A stretch of DNA of 64,000 nucleotides from Betaproteobacteria bacterium (lineage in GTDB: Bacteria > Pseudomonadota > Gammaproteobacteria > Burkholderiales > Usitatibacteraceae). Every line of letters begins with the position of its first letter. Position 1 is the stretch's first letter. The notes under the pieces are model-generated. The model saw only the letters and a program-made list of their open reading frames with translations. It ran no database searches and was not told where the DNA came from. Where the stretch lies: contig JADKJU010000002.1 in assembly GCA_016720855.1 (NCBI GenBank), forward strand, positions 1,227,499 through 1,291,498, in the 5' to 3' direction. Both the position numbers and the translations under genes were made by a program. Positions 54,933 to 64,000 of the stretch are shown here, piece by piece.

Positions 54933-56899
54933 ATGGAACTGATGACGATCGCCCTCATCGCCGCCCTCTCCCCGCTCGCGGGTGCGCTGCTCGCGGGCCT
55001 CTTCGGCTGGAAGCTGGGGCGCGCGTTCGCGCACACGGTGACGATCGCTTCCGTGGCGATCTCGCTCGCGGCTTCCGCCGTGCTGCTGCGGGAGGTCGCG
55101 TCGGGGTATTCCTTCTCCGGCGTGCTCTACACCTGGCTTTCGGGCGCGGGGTGGTCGATGCACGTGGGCTTCCTCGTGGACCGCCTGACGGCAGTGATGA
55201 TGGTGGTGGTCACGTTCGTGTCGCTCATGGTGCACGTCTACACCATCGGCTACATGGCCGACGATCCGGGCTACCAGCGTTTCTTCGCCTACATCTCGCT
55301 CTTCACCTTCTCGATGCTGATGCTGGTGATGGCGGACAACTTCCTGCAGCTCTTCTTCGGCTGGGAGGCGGTGGGCCTCGTCTCCTACCTGCTCATCGGC
55401 TTCTGGTTCAAGCGGCCGACCGCCGTCTACGCGAACCTGAAGGCCTTCCTCGTGAACCGCGTGGGCGACTTCGGGTTCCTGCTGGGCATCGGCTTCGTCT
55501 TCGCGTACTTCGGCACGCTCGACTATGCCGATGTGTTCGCCAGGGCGCCCTCGCTCGCCTATGTCGGGGTGGAGCTGGTGCCGGGCAGTTCCGTGGCGCT
55601 CGGCACGATCATCTGCATCGGGCTCTTCATCGGCGCCATGGGCAAGAGCGCCCAGTTCCCGCTGCACGTGTGGCTGCCCGATTCCATGGAGGGCCCCACG
55701 CCCATCTCCGCGCTCATCCACGCGGCGACGATGGTGACGGCCGGCATCTTCATGGTGGCGCGCATGTCGCCGCTTTTCGAGCTTTCGCAGGCGGCGCTCT
55801 CGTTCGTCATCGTGATCGGGGCCATCACCGCGTTCTTCATGGCGCTCATCGCCATCGTCCAGGTGGACATCAAGCGGGTCGTCGCCTATTCCACCCTCTC
55901 GCAGCTGGGCTACATGACCATGGCGCTGGGGGCGGCGGCCTACCCGGTGGCGATCTTCCACCTGATGACGCACGCCTTCTTCAAGGCGGTGCTGTTCCTG
56001 GGCGCCGGCTCGGTCATCATCGCGCTGCACCACGAGCAGGACATGCGCAGGATGGGCGGGCTGCGCAAGTACATGCCCATCACCTACCTCACGGTCCTCA
56101 TCGGTGCGCTGGCGAACGCGGGCCTGCCCCCGTTCGCCGGGTTCTTCTCCAAGGATTCGATCATCGAGGCGCTGCAGCTTTCACAGACGCCCGGGGCCGG
56201 GTTCGCCTACGCGCTCGCGCTGGCCGGCGTGTTCGTCGGCGGCTTCTACTCCTTCCGGCTGGTGTTCTTCGCCTTCCACGGCAAGGAGCGCTTCGAGACG
56301 CACGGCGAAGCGCACGGGCATGGCGGCAAGCCCCATGAAACGCCGTGGGTGGTGACCGTGCCGCTGGTCCTGCTCGCGATTCCGTCGGTCCTCATCGGCT
56401 GGGTCGCGATCGGGCCGATGCTCTACGGAGGATGGTTCGGCCAGTCGATTGCGCCCACGGAGACGATGAGGGAGATGGCGAAGCACTTCCATGGCGCCGG
56501 CAGCATGGTCCTGCACGCCTTCGGCACGCCTGCGTCCTGGCTCGCGCTCGGCGGCGCGGCGCTCGCGGGCTACCTGTATCTGGTTCGCCCGGACCTGCCG
56601 GCCGTGATCAAGGCGAAATCCGGCTTCCTCGCCACCCTCCTCGAGCGCAAGTACTACTTCGACGAGTTCAACGACTGGTTCTTCGCCGGCGGCGCCCGCA
56701 AGCTCGGCCACGGGCTCTGGCTGTGGGGCGATCGCACGATCATCGACGGGATCATGGTGAACGGCACGGCCAAGGCCATCGGCTGGTTCGCCGGCGTCGC
56801 CCGGCGCACGCAGACCGGCTTCGTCTACCACTACGCGTTCACGATGATCATCGGCGTCTTCGGCTCCTCACGCTCACCCTCATGCACGCGGGGATCTAG
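54933..56899 (+). CDS. nuoL: NADH-quinone oxidoreductase subunit L, frameshifted near end
   Basis: Distal proton-pumping antiporter-like subunit. ATG 54933 reads normally to IIGVF (56861). One missing base there sends the frame into nuoM; the proper end VLLTLTLMHAGI and its TAG at 56897 lie in another frame. Corrected length is 655, the family norm. Conserved parts: FGWEAVGLVSYLLIGFW, HVWLPDSMEGPTPISALIHAATMVTAG. Confidence 0.88.
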
Positions 56900-56904
56900 A
56901 AGAC

Positions 56905-58391
56905 ATGCCGCAGGGCTTCCCGATCCTCTCCGTCGTCACCTGGCTGCCGATCCTCTTCGGCGCTGCGGTGCTTGCGCTGGGCTCCGACCGCAACCCGGCG
57001 GTGGCGCGCTGGACGGCGCTTGCGGGCTCGGTGCTCGGCTTCCTCGCCGGCCTGCCCCTGTGGACGGGCTTCAGCCCGGCCGCGGGCGGGGCGATGCAGT
57101 TCCAGGAGCTTGCGCCCTGGATCCCGTTCTTCAACGTGAACTACCACCTGGGGGTGGACGGCATCTCCATGCCGCTCATCCTCCTCAACAGCTTCATGAC
57201 GGTGCTGGTGGTGATCGCGCACTGGGAGGTGATCACGGACCGGGTGGGCCAGTACCTCGCGGCCTTCCTCGTCATGTCCGGGCTCGTCAACGGCACCTTC
57301 GCCGCGCTCGACGCGATCCTCTTCTACGTGTTCTTCGAGGCGATGCTCATCCCGATGTTCCTCATCATCGGCGTGTGGGGCGGCCCGAACCGCGTGTACG
57401 CCGCGGTCAAGTTCTTCCTGTACACGCTGCTGGGCTCGCTCCTCATGCTGGCCGCGTTCATCTACCTCTACTCCAGACCAACGGCAGCTTCGAGATCCTG
57501 GATTTCCACAAGCTGCCGCTCGGGATCACGGCGCAGGTGCTCGTGTTCCTCGCCATGTTCATGTCCTTCGCGGTGAAGGTGCCGATGTGGCCGGTGCACA
57601 CGTGGCTGCCGGACGCGCACGTGGAGGCGCCCACGGGCGGCTCGGTGATCCTCGCGGCCATCACCCTGAAGATCGGCGCGTACGGGTTCCTGCGCTTCAG
57701 CATGCCGATCGCGCCCGACGCCTCCCACGCGCTCGCCGGCTTCATGATCACGCTCTCCCTCATCGCGGTGGTCTATATCGGCCTGGTGGCGCTGGTGCAG
57801 GTGGACATGAAGAAGCTCATCGCCTATTCGTCCATCGCGCACATGGGGTTCGTGACGCTGGGCTTCTTCCTCTTCAATGCCGACGGCGTGCTGGGCGGCC
57901 TCATCCAGATGGTCTCGCACGGCTTCATCTCGGCGGCCATGTTCCTGTGCGTGGGCGTGCTCTACGACCGGATGCACTCGCGCCTGATTGCCGACTACGG
58001 CGGGGTGGCCAACACCATGCCCGTCTTCGCGGCGTTCTTCGTGCTCTTCGCCATGGCCAACTCGGGCCTTCCGGGCACCAGCGGCTTCGTGGGCGAGTTC
58101 CTCGTGATCATGGGTGCGGTGAAGGTGAACTTCTGGACCGCGCTGCTCGCCGGCACGACGCTCATCACCGGCGCCGCCTACACGCTGTGGATGGTGAAGC
58201 GCGTGCTCTACGGCGAGGTCGCCAACGAAAACGTGGCCGCGCTCAAGGACGTGGGCCGGCGCGAGCTCGTGTTCCTCGCGCTTCTGGCGGCCTGCGTGCT
58301 CGCGATGGGCGTCTACCCGAGGCCCTTCGCCGACGTCATGAACCCGACGATCCGGGACCTGCTCAACCACGTGGCGACCACCAAGCTATGA
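56905..58391 (+). CDS. nuoM: NADH-quinone oxidoreductase subunit M, frameshifted
   Basis: Antiporter-like membrane subunit. ATG 56905 reads to FIYLY (57471), where one base is missing; QTNGSFEILDF and the rest continue in another frame to TGA 58391. Corrected length 495. Conserved HTWLPDAHVEAPTGGSV and SHGFISAAMFL are intact. The nuoN ATG overlaps the stop. Confidence 0.88.
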
Positions 58392-59842
58392 ACACGGCCA
58401 CCTTTTCCCTCGCCACCCTGGCCCCCGCGATTCCCGAGATCACGCTGCTCCTCTTCGTGTCCGCGCTCCTCGTGATCGACCTCTTCGTCCCGGAACGCGA
58501 CAAGCACGTCACCTTCTGGCTGGCCATCGCCTCGCTCGTGGGTTGCGCGGCGCTGTCGTGGACGCTGGTCGGCAGCGCCTCCGTGGTCACCTTCCAGGGC
58601 ATGTTCGTCGTCGATCCGATGTCGCAGGTGCTCAAGGTGGCCGCGCTCCTGGCGGTGGCCGTGACGCTCGTGTACGGCCGCGTTTACCTGGAGGTGCGCG
58701 AGCTCCTGCGCGGGGAGTTCCTGTCGCTCTCGCTCTTCGCCACGCTCGGCATGATGGTGATGATCTCCGCGCACCACTTCCTCACCCTCTACCTGGGGCT
58801 CGAGCTCCTGGCGCTCTCGCTCTACGCGCTGGTCGCCCTGCAGCGCGACTCGGCGCGGGCGACCGAGGCGGCGATGAAGTACTTCGTGCTCGGGGCGCTC
58901 GCCTCCGGAATGCTGCTCTACGGCATGTCGATGCTTTACGGCGCCACCGGGTCGCTGGACATTGCGCGCGTCGCGGCCGCCCTGGGCGGCACGCATGCCA
59001 GCCAGACGCTCGCGGTCTTCGGCCTCGTCTTCGTCGTGGCGGGCATCGCCTTCAAGCTGGGCGCGGTTCCCTTCCACATGTGGATACCGGACGTGTACCA
59101 CGGGGCGGCCACGCCGGCGACGCTCTTCATCGGCGCCGCGCCAAAGATCGCCGCGTTCGCCTTCGTGATGCGGCTGCTGGCCCAGGGGCTGGGCGGGATG
59201 AGCGGCGACTGGCAGCAGATGCTCGCGATCCTCGCGGTCGCATCCATCGGCCTGGGCAATCTGGTCGCGATCGCGCAGACGAACCTGAAGCGCATGCTCG
59301 CCTACTCGACCATCTCGCACATGGGCTTCCTGCTGCTGGGCATCCTCGCGGGCACCGACAACGGCTACAGCTCGGCCATGTTCTACGTGATCACCTACGT
59401 GCTCATGACGCTGGGGGCCTTCGGGATGATCCTGCTCCTGTCGCGCGCCGGCTTCGAAGCGGAGGAGATCGAGGACTTCAGGGGCCTGAACCGCCGCTCG
59501 AAGTGGTACGCCTTCGTGATGCTGGTCATCATGTTTTCCCTGGCGGGCATCCCGCCGGCGGTGGGTTTCCTCGCGAAGCTGGCCGTGCTTCAGGCGGCTT
59601 TCGAGGCGGGATACGGGTGGCTCGTGGTGTTCGCCGTGCTGATGAGCGTGGTGGGCGCGTTCTACTACCTGCGCGTCGTGAAGCTCATGTACATGGACGA
59701 GCCGGCCGGGGAAATCACGATAGCTCCGCGCAGCGACATGCGTGTGCTCCTGTCGGCGAACGCGATTGCGGTCCTGGCGCTCGGCGTGGTCCCGGCGCCC
59801 CTGATGGACCTGTGCGCGCGGGCGATCACGGCCAGCCTCTAG
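58388..59842 (+). CDS. nuoN: NADH-quinone oxidoreductase subunit N
   Basis: Antiporter-like membrane subunit, 484 residues, about fourteen helices. Signature KLGAVPFHMWIPDVYHGAATPATLF and YSTISHMGFLLLG. Intact; last nuo gene. Confidence 0.96.
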   Translation: MNTATFSLATLAPAIPEITLLLFVSALLVIDLFVPERDKHVTFWLAIASLVGCAALSWTLVGSASVVTFQGMFVVDPMSQVLKVAALLAVAVTLVYGRVYLEVRELLRGEFLSLSLFATLGMMVMISAHHFLTLYLGLELLALSLYALVALQRDSARATEAAMKYFVLGALASGMLLYGMSMLYGATGSLDIARVAAALGGTHASQTLAVFGLVFVVAGIAFKLGAVPFHMWIPDVYHGAATPATLFIGAAPKIAAFAFVMRLLAQGLGGMSGDWQQMLAILAVASIGLGNLVAIAQTNLKRMLAYSTISHMGFLLLGILAGTDNGYSSAMFYVITYVLMTLGAFGMILLLSRAGFEAEEIEDFRGLNRRSKWYAFVMLVIMFSLAGIPPAVGFLAKLAVLQAAFEAGYGWLVVFAVLMSVVGAFYYLRVVKLMYMDEPAGEITIAPRSDMRVLLSANAIAVLALGVVPAPLMDLCARAITASL

Positions 59843-59852
59843 GACCCAGCAC

Positions 59853-60422
59853 GTGAGCCGCCCGCCGGATCCGACCGGGGATTTCACCGAATCCATGCTC
59901 TCCACGACGCTTGCCTACGACGGCGGGCTCCTCAAGCTGCGCCGCGACGAGGTGCGCCTGCCGGACGGCGCCAGCGCATGGCGTGAGTACGTCGAGCACC
60001 CCGGCGCCGTGATCATGATGGCCTTCCCCGACGAGGAAACCGTCCTCCTCGAGCGCCAGTACCGCTACCCGATGCGGCGCCACTTCCTGGAACTTCCGGC
60101 CGGGAAGATGGAGCGGGGCGAGCCGCCGCTGGCGACCGCCAGGCGAGAGCTGGTGGAGGAATGCGGCTACGAGGCGGCCGAATGGTGGCACATCGCGACG
60201 CTGCACCCCAACATCGGCTATTCCACCGAGGTGATCGAGATCTACGGCGCGCGCGATCTCACCCACGTGGGCGCCCGCCTGGATCCCGGCGAGTACCTCG
60301 AGGTCTTCCCTGCCCGCATCGATGATGCGCTGGGCTGGATCCGCGAGGGCCTGATCACCGACACGAAGACGATCATTGGACTTTTGTGGTGGTCCCGGTT
60401 CGGCCCGTCCGGGGTAAAGTAA
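59853..60422 (+). CDS. NUDIX hydrolase, ADP-ribose pyrophosphatase type
   Basis: A 189-residue enzyme hydrolysing ADP-ribose or similar nucleoside diphosphate sugars. The NUDIX box is GKMERGEPPLATARRELVEECGY, exact to the GX5EX7REUXEEXGU rule. GTG at 59853 follows the nuoN stop by ten bases. A NUDIX gene after nuoN recurs in betaproteobacteria and may recycle nucleotide damage near complex I (inference). Confidence 0.9.
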   Translation: MSRPPDPTGDFTESMLSTTLAYDGGLLKLRRDEVRLPDGASAWREYVEHPGAVIMMAFPDEETVLLERQYRYPMRRHFLELPAGKMERGEPPLATARRELVEECGYEAAEWWHIATLHPNIGYSTEVIEIYGARDLTHVGARLDPGEYLEVFPARIDDALGWIREGLITDTKTIIGLLWWSRFGPSGVK

Positions 60423-60464
60423 GGGGTATCCCGGACACTTCCGGGGGAAAAGGGAAAAACAAGA

Positions 60465-62039
60465 ATGTCTGCGCAGTCGGCAAGTACAACGGAATACGAT
60501 CTCCTGGTCATCGGCGGCGGCGTCAACGGCGCGGGCATCGCGCGCGATGCAGCCGGCCGCGGCCTCAAGGTGCTGCTGGTGGAAATGGCGGACATCGCCT
60601 CCGCGACCAGCGGGTGGAGCTCCAAGCTCATCCATGGGGGGTTGCGCTACCTCGAGCACTACGAATTCCGGCTGGTGCGCGAGGCGCTGGAGGAGCGCGA
60701 GGTGCTCCTTCATGCAGCGCCCCACATCGTGCGGCCCATGCGCTTCGTGCTGCCCCATGACCGCACCATGCGCCCGGTGTGGATGATCCGCATCGGCCTG
60801 TGGATGTACGACCACCTCGGCAAGCGCGTGTCGCTTCCGGGGTCGCATGCGGTCTCCTTCCCGCACGTCGAATTCAGCGCGGGCCTCAAGCCCGAGATCC
60901 GCTCCGGCATCGTGTACTCGGATTGCCGCGTGGACGACGCGCGACTTACCCTCCTCACCGCCATGTCCGCCCGGGACAAGGGCGCGACCATCCTCACCCG
61001 GACCCGATTCACGGGCGGGCGGCGCGAGAACGGCGCCTGGCAGGCGGACCTAGAGGACATGCGCAGCGGCGCGAAGCGCACCATCACCGCCACGGCCGTG
61101 GTGAACGCGGCGGGGCCGTGGGTGTCGAGCGTGCTCCAGGGCGTTCCCCACAAGACCACGGGCGCCCACGTGCGGCTCGTGAAGGGCAGCCACATCGTCG
61201 TGCCCAAGGTCCACTCGCTCGGCCACGCGTGCATCCTGCAGAACACCGACAAGCGCGTGATCTTCGTGATCCCCTTCGAGGGCAAGTGGAGCCTCATCGG
61301 CACCACGGACGTGCCCGTCGATACGCCCGAGGAAGCCGTGGACATCACAGGGCAGGAGACGGACTACCTCATCGAGGCAACCAACCGCTTCCTCGCCAAG
61401 CCCATCTCGAAGGCCGACGTGGTGTGGACCTTCGCGGGAGTCCGCCCGCTCTATGACGACGGCAAGTCCGACCCGTCCTCGATCACGCGCGACTACGTGC
61501 TCGAGCTGGACGACGAGGGCGGCAAGGCCCCGATCCTGTCGCTCTTCGGTGGCAAGCTCACCACCTACCGGTGCCTGGCAGAAACGGCGCTGCAGAAGCT
61601 CTCGCCCTACCTGCCGCCCATGGGCCCGCTTTGGACCAAGGAAGCGCACCTCCCCGGCGGCGACATCCCCAACTTCAACGCCTTCCGCGACGAGATCTTC
61701 GACCGCTACAAGGGCTTCCCGCGTGAACTCCTCGACGGCGTCGTGCGCCGCCACGGCAGCCGCGCCAGGACCGTCCTCGGCGACATCCACAAGCCCGAAG
61801 ACCTGGGCACGAACTTCGGCGCCGGCCTCACCCAGCGAGAGATCGACTGCCTCATCGCCGAGGAATGGGCCCAGACCGCCGAGGACATCCTGTGGCGGCG
61901 CACGAAGTGCGGCCTGCACATGGACGCCGCCCAGCGCGCCGCCGTCGAGGTCTACGTCGCAAGCCGCAAGGGCGGGGGGGGGGGTTTGCCAGAACACGGA
62001 GAAGACTCGACAGAATCGATGCGCCCCAGAACATCGTAG
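60465..62039 (+). CDS. glpD: Glycerol-3-phosphate dehydrogenase, aerobic (GlpD)
   Basis: FAD enzyme that oxidises sn-glycerol-3-phosphate to dihydroxyacetone phosphate and reduces quinone; peripheral membrane protein. 524 residues. FAD loop VIGGGVNGAGIARDAAGRG at 15-33, then SGWSSKLIHGGLRYLEHYEFRLV, AAGPWVSSVLQG, VRPLYDD and FGGKLTTYR. The C-terminal domain runs to about residue 500, then a non-conserved tail after an 11-G run at 61974-61984. Confidence 0.95.
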   Translation: MSAQSASTTEYDLLVIGGGVNGAGIARDAAGRGLKVLLVEMADIASATSGWSSKLIHGGLRYLEHYEFRLVREALEEREVLLHAAPHIVRPMRFVLPHDRTMRPVWMIRIGLWMYDHLGKRVSLPGSHAVSFPHVEFSAGLKPEIRSGIVYSDCRVDDARLTLLTAMSARDKGATILTRTRFTGGRRENGAWQADLEDMRSGAKRTITATAVVNAAGPWVSSVLQGVPHKTTGAHVRLVKGSHIVVPKVHSLGHACILQNTDKRVIFVIPFEGKWSLIGTTDVPVDTPEEAVDITGQETDYLIEATNRFLAKPISKADVVWTFAGVRPLYDDGKSDPSSITRDYVLELDDEGGKAPILSLFGGKLTTYRCLAETALQKLSPYLPPMGPLWTKEAHLPGGDIPNFNAFRDEIFDRYKGFPRELLDGVVRRHGSRARTVLGDIHKPEDLGTNFGAGLTQREIDCLIAEEWAQTAEDILWRRTKCGLHMDAAQRAAVEVYVASRKGGGGGLPEHGEDSTESMRPRTS

Positions 62040-62069
62040 ACAAGTGTCTCGACGCATTCCCTCCACCCG

Positions 62070-62864
62070 ATGAAGCCGCTGGCCGAGTTTCCCCTCGATG
62101 CCCGCCGCGCGATCCGCGGCGTGCTGACCGACATCGACGACACGCTCACCACGCAAGGGCGCCTGCACGCGGTGGCGTATACGGCGCTCGAACGGCTGCG
62201 CGAAGCCGGGCTCCTCGTGATTCCGGTCACCGGACGCCCGGCGGGATGGTGCGACCACATCGCGCGCCTGTGGCCGGTGGACGCCGTGGTCGGCGAAAAC
62301 GGCGCGTTCTGGTTCCGGCACGACGCGAAGCAGGGCAGGCTCGTGAAGCGTTACGTGATCGGGGAGTCCGAACGCGCCAGCCGCGCGCAGCGCATGGACG
62401 CCATTGCCGCGCGCATCCTGGCGCAGGTGCCGGGGTGCGGCATCGCCTCCGACCAACCCTACCGCGAGGCGGATCTGGCCATCGATTTCCGCGAGGACGT
62501 GCCGCCGCTCGGGCGCGATGCGGTGGCGCGCATCGTGGCGATCATGGAGGCCGAGGGCCTCACCGCGAAGGTGAGCTCCATCCACGTGAACGGCTGGTTC
62601 GGGGGCTACGACAAGCTCTCCACCTCGCGCCTGGCCCTCGCGGAGGATTTCGGCGTGGACCTGGACCGGGAAAGGGAGAACTTCGTCTTCGCGGGCGATT
62701 CGCCCAACGACCAGCCGATGTTCGCCTTTTTTCCCAACGCGGTCGGGGTCGCGAATGTTCGCGACATGGCGGACCTGATGCAGGTCCTGCCGCGTTACGT
62801 GGCTCCTTCGCCGGGATCGGCGGGCTTCGCCGAGATCGCCGCGGCGGTGCTTGCCGCGCGTTGA
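62070..62864 (+). CDS. HAD-IIB phosphatase
   Basis: Cof/MPGP-type HAD hydrolase, 264 residues. Motif I DIDDTLTTQG (nucleophile Asp21, acid Asp23), motif II VIPVTGRPAG, motif III Lys in GGYDKLSTSRL, and motif IV FAGDSPNDQPMF with FFPNAVGVAN. A sugar- or mannosyl-phosphoglycerate phosphatase is possible; substrate unknown. It converges with the kinase gene. Confidence 0.88.
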   Translation: MKPLAEFPLDARRAIRGVLTDIDDTLTTQGRLHAVAYTALERLREAGLLVIPVTGRPAGWCDHIARLWPVDAVVGENGAFWFRHDAKQGRLVKRYVIGESERASRAQRMDAIAARILAQVPGCGIASDQPYREADLAIDFREDVPPLGRDAVARIVAIMEAEGLTAKVSSIHVNGWFGGYDKLSTSRLALAEDFGVDLDRERENFVFAGDSPNDQPMFAFFPNAVGVANVRDMADLMQVLPRYVAPSPGSAGFAEIAAAVLAAR

Positions 62865-62865
62865 A

Positions 62866-64000
62866 TCAGCCCGCCTCGTCGGGGAGCTTGCCCATCGAGG
62901 CCAGGATGGCGAGCAGGTTGTCGCGGCGGAAGGGCTTCGGGAGCGTCCCGTCGAAGCCGGCGGCCAGCTTTGCCTCGCGGAAGGCGGAGGAGTGGTCGAT
63001 GCTGGTCGCGTAGATCTTCGTCGCCTGCGGGTCGCGCTTGATGTGGCCGCGAAGCACCTGCGCCGCGTCGGATCCGTCGAGTCCCTCGAGGCTGGTTTCC
63101 ACGAAGACGATGTCGTAGAGGTCCTGGTCGAGGCAGGCGATGGCCTCGGTGAGATCGGTGGCCACGACGAGGCTCGAATCGCGCTTCCTCAGGATATGGG
63201 CCGCCAGCATGTGGCTGTCGCGGTTCGGGTCCACCAGCAGGATCGTGGCGCCTTTGCGCTGCTCGCGAAGCGAGTGTCGCGTGACGAGCGTGGGCGTTTC
63301 GTCCGCGTCCAGCGACGCGCCGGTGACCGCGACGATGGCGTCGTTCAGCTGCTTGTCCGAAAGGGGGTAACGCAGGTACGCGGCGATGCCATTCTCGCGG
63401 CAGGCGATTGCGTCGCCTGGCCTGCCCTCGGTGGCGAGCATCATCACCAGCGTATGGGAGAGCCCGGGGTGGTTGCGCACGCGGAAGGCGAGGAGGAAGC
63501 CGTCCTGCCCGGCCATGCGGTTGGGGACCAGCATGAGAGGCACGGGGTTGCCTTCCTCGTGCATGCGTTCGAGGAGGGCGATCGCCATCGCGGCGTTGTC
63601 CGCCTCCAGGGGCGTCATGCGCCAGCCGCGCAGCCGGTTCGTGATCTCGTGGCGCCGGGCCGCATCCTCGCTCACCACCAGTACCGACATGGCGACCAGC
63701 GATGCGTACGTGGGGCGTTGCACGGGCGCCGGCCCCGGTCGCACGGGGAACTCGATCGTGAAGGCGTAGATCGGCTCCGAGGGCCGCGAGCCCACCTCGA
63801 GCCTGCCGCCCATGGCAACCACCATGAAGCGCGCGACCGCGACCCCCATGCCCGCCTCGGCCGAGGATCGCGGCCCGGGCTTGTCGTCCACGCCCGGGGT
63901 CGCCGTCACGGCGAAGGAGAGCTGGATGCCGGCTTCCGTCGTGTATTCGGGCGCAATCGCGAGCAGCACGTCGGCGCCGGGGAGAACCGCGAACGCGCTT
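62866..64000 (-). CDS. Hybrid sensor kinase C-terminus with two degenerate receivers (partial)
   Basis: The gene enters from beyond the window end; no start is seen. The first visible part is a histidine-kinase ATPase end (GMGVAVARFMVVAMGGRLEVGS). Two receiver domains follow. In the first, the phospho-acceptor position is Pro (LMLVPNRMAGQDGF). In the second, it is Glu (VFVETSLEGLDG), although LPKPF and YATS are kept. Loss of Asp in both suggests pseudo-receivers used for allosteric control rather than phosphotransfer. Signal and output unknown. Confidence 0.8.
   Translation of the reverse strand, partial: SAFAVLPGADVLLAIAPEYTTEAGIQLSFAVTATPGVDDKPGPRSSAEAGMGVAVARFMVVAMGGRLEVGSRPSEPIYAFTIEFPVRPGPAPVQRPTYASLVAMSVLVVSEDAARRHEITNRLRGWRMTPLEADNAAMAIALLERMHEEGNPVPLMLVPNRMAGQDGFLLAFRVRNHPGLSHTLVMMLATEGRPGDAIACRENGIAAYLRYPLSDKQLNDAIVAVTGASLDADETPTLVTRHSLREQRKGATILLVDPNRDSHMLAAHILRKRDSSLVVATDLTEAIACLDQDLYDIVFVETSLEGLDGSDAAQVLRGHIKRDPQATKIYATSIDHSSAFREAKLAAGFDGTLPKPFRRDNLLAILASMGKLPDEAG

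Noticed and set aside
56905..58391. Programmed frameshifting in nuoM or nuoL
   Set aside because: No slippery heptamer or downstream structure is evident at either site, and the same type of break occurs in several nuo genes; sequencing error or recent mutation is simpler.

Overview
The window is a 64 kb piece of a GC-rich chromosome from a member of the Betaproteobacteria. Three things point there: the order tpiA-secG-tRNA-Leu-nuoA to nuoN, the housekeeping run carA-carB-greA-yhbY-rlmE-ftsH-folP-glmM, and two Bug-type solute receptors with a complete tripartite tricarboxylate transporter (TTT). I cannot name a genus. There is no rRNA, phage, transposase or CRISPR array. No stretch longer than 300 bases lacks a gene.

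Layout. 1-3.1 kb: the end of an acyl-CoA synthetase and a large secreted modular protein. 3.3-13.4 kb: an oxygen-dependent protoporphyrinogen oxidase back to back with a fluoroacetate-dehalogenase-type hydrolase across an exact FNR/Anr-type box; then a tartrate/malate dehydrogenase, a TTT operon (receptor, TctB, TctA), an L-2-haloacid dehalogenase, a second Bug receptor and a gamma-glutamyltransferase. 13.4-17.8 kb: an RND efflux pump and its adaptor. 17.9-24.2 kb: GluQ, a YhaJ-like LysR regulator, two pirins, an old yellow enzyme, an FMN reductase, Dps and a thioredoxin. 24.2-26.9 kb: an RNase Sa-like secreted ribonuclease with its barstar inhibitor, then fur, bamE and dapB. 27.1-39.1 kb: a nucleoside transporter and the carAB-to-glmM housekeeping run. 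39.1-43.5 kb: a seven-gene leftward arsenic-type operon whose arsR is broken. 43.6-59.8 kb: tpiA, secG, tRNA-Leu(GAG) and the complex I operon, with a cupin gene between nuoD and nuoE. 59.9-64 kb: a NUDIX hydrolase, glpD, a HAD phosphatase and the end of a hybrid kinase with degenerate receivers.

Most themes are redox and respiration (complex I, GlpD, heme, ene-reductase, Dps) and handling of organic acids or toxic anions (TTT transport, dehalogenases, arsenate/arsenite). Two families of hairpin DNA are scattered between genes. One is short palindromes starting with AAAAGGGG that abut TGA stop codons. The other is a pair of roughly 170-200 bp elements whose arms are built from 10-nt units ending in CGGAT; one arm supplies the carA stop codon.

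The main caution is the complex I operon. Single-base indels interrupt nuoC, nuoD, nuoE, nuoL and nuoM, although each protein otherwise reads normally on both sides of the break. I saw no comparable break elsewhere except arsR, so a local sequence-quality problem is the first explanation to exclude.
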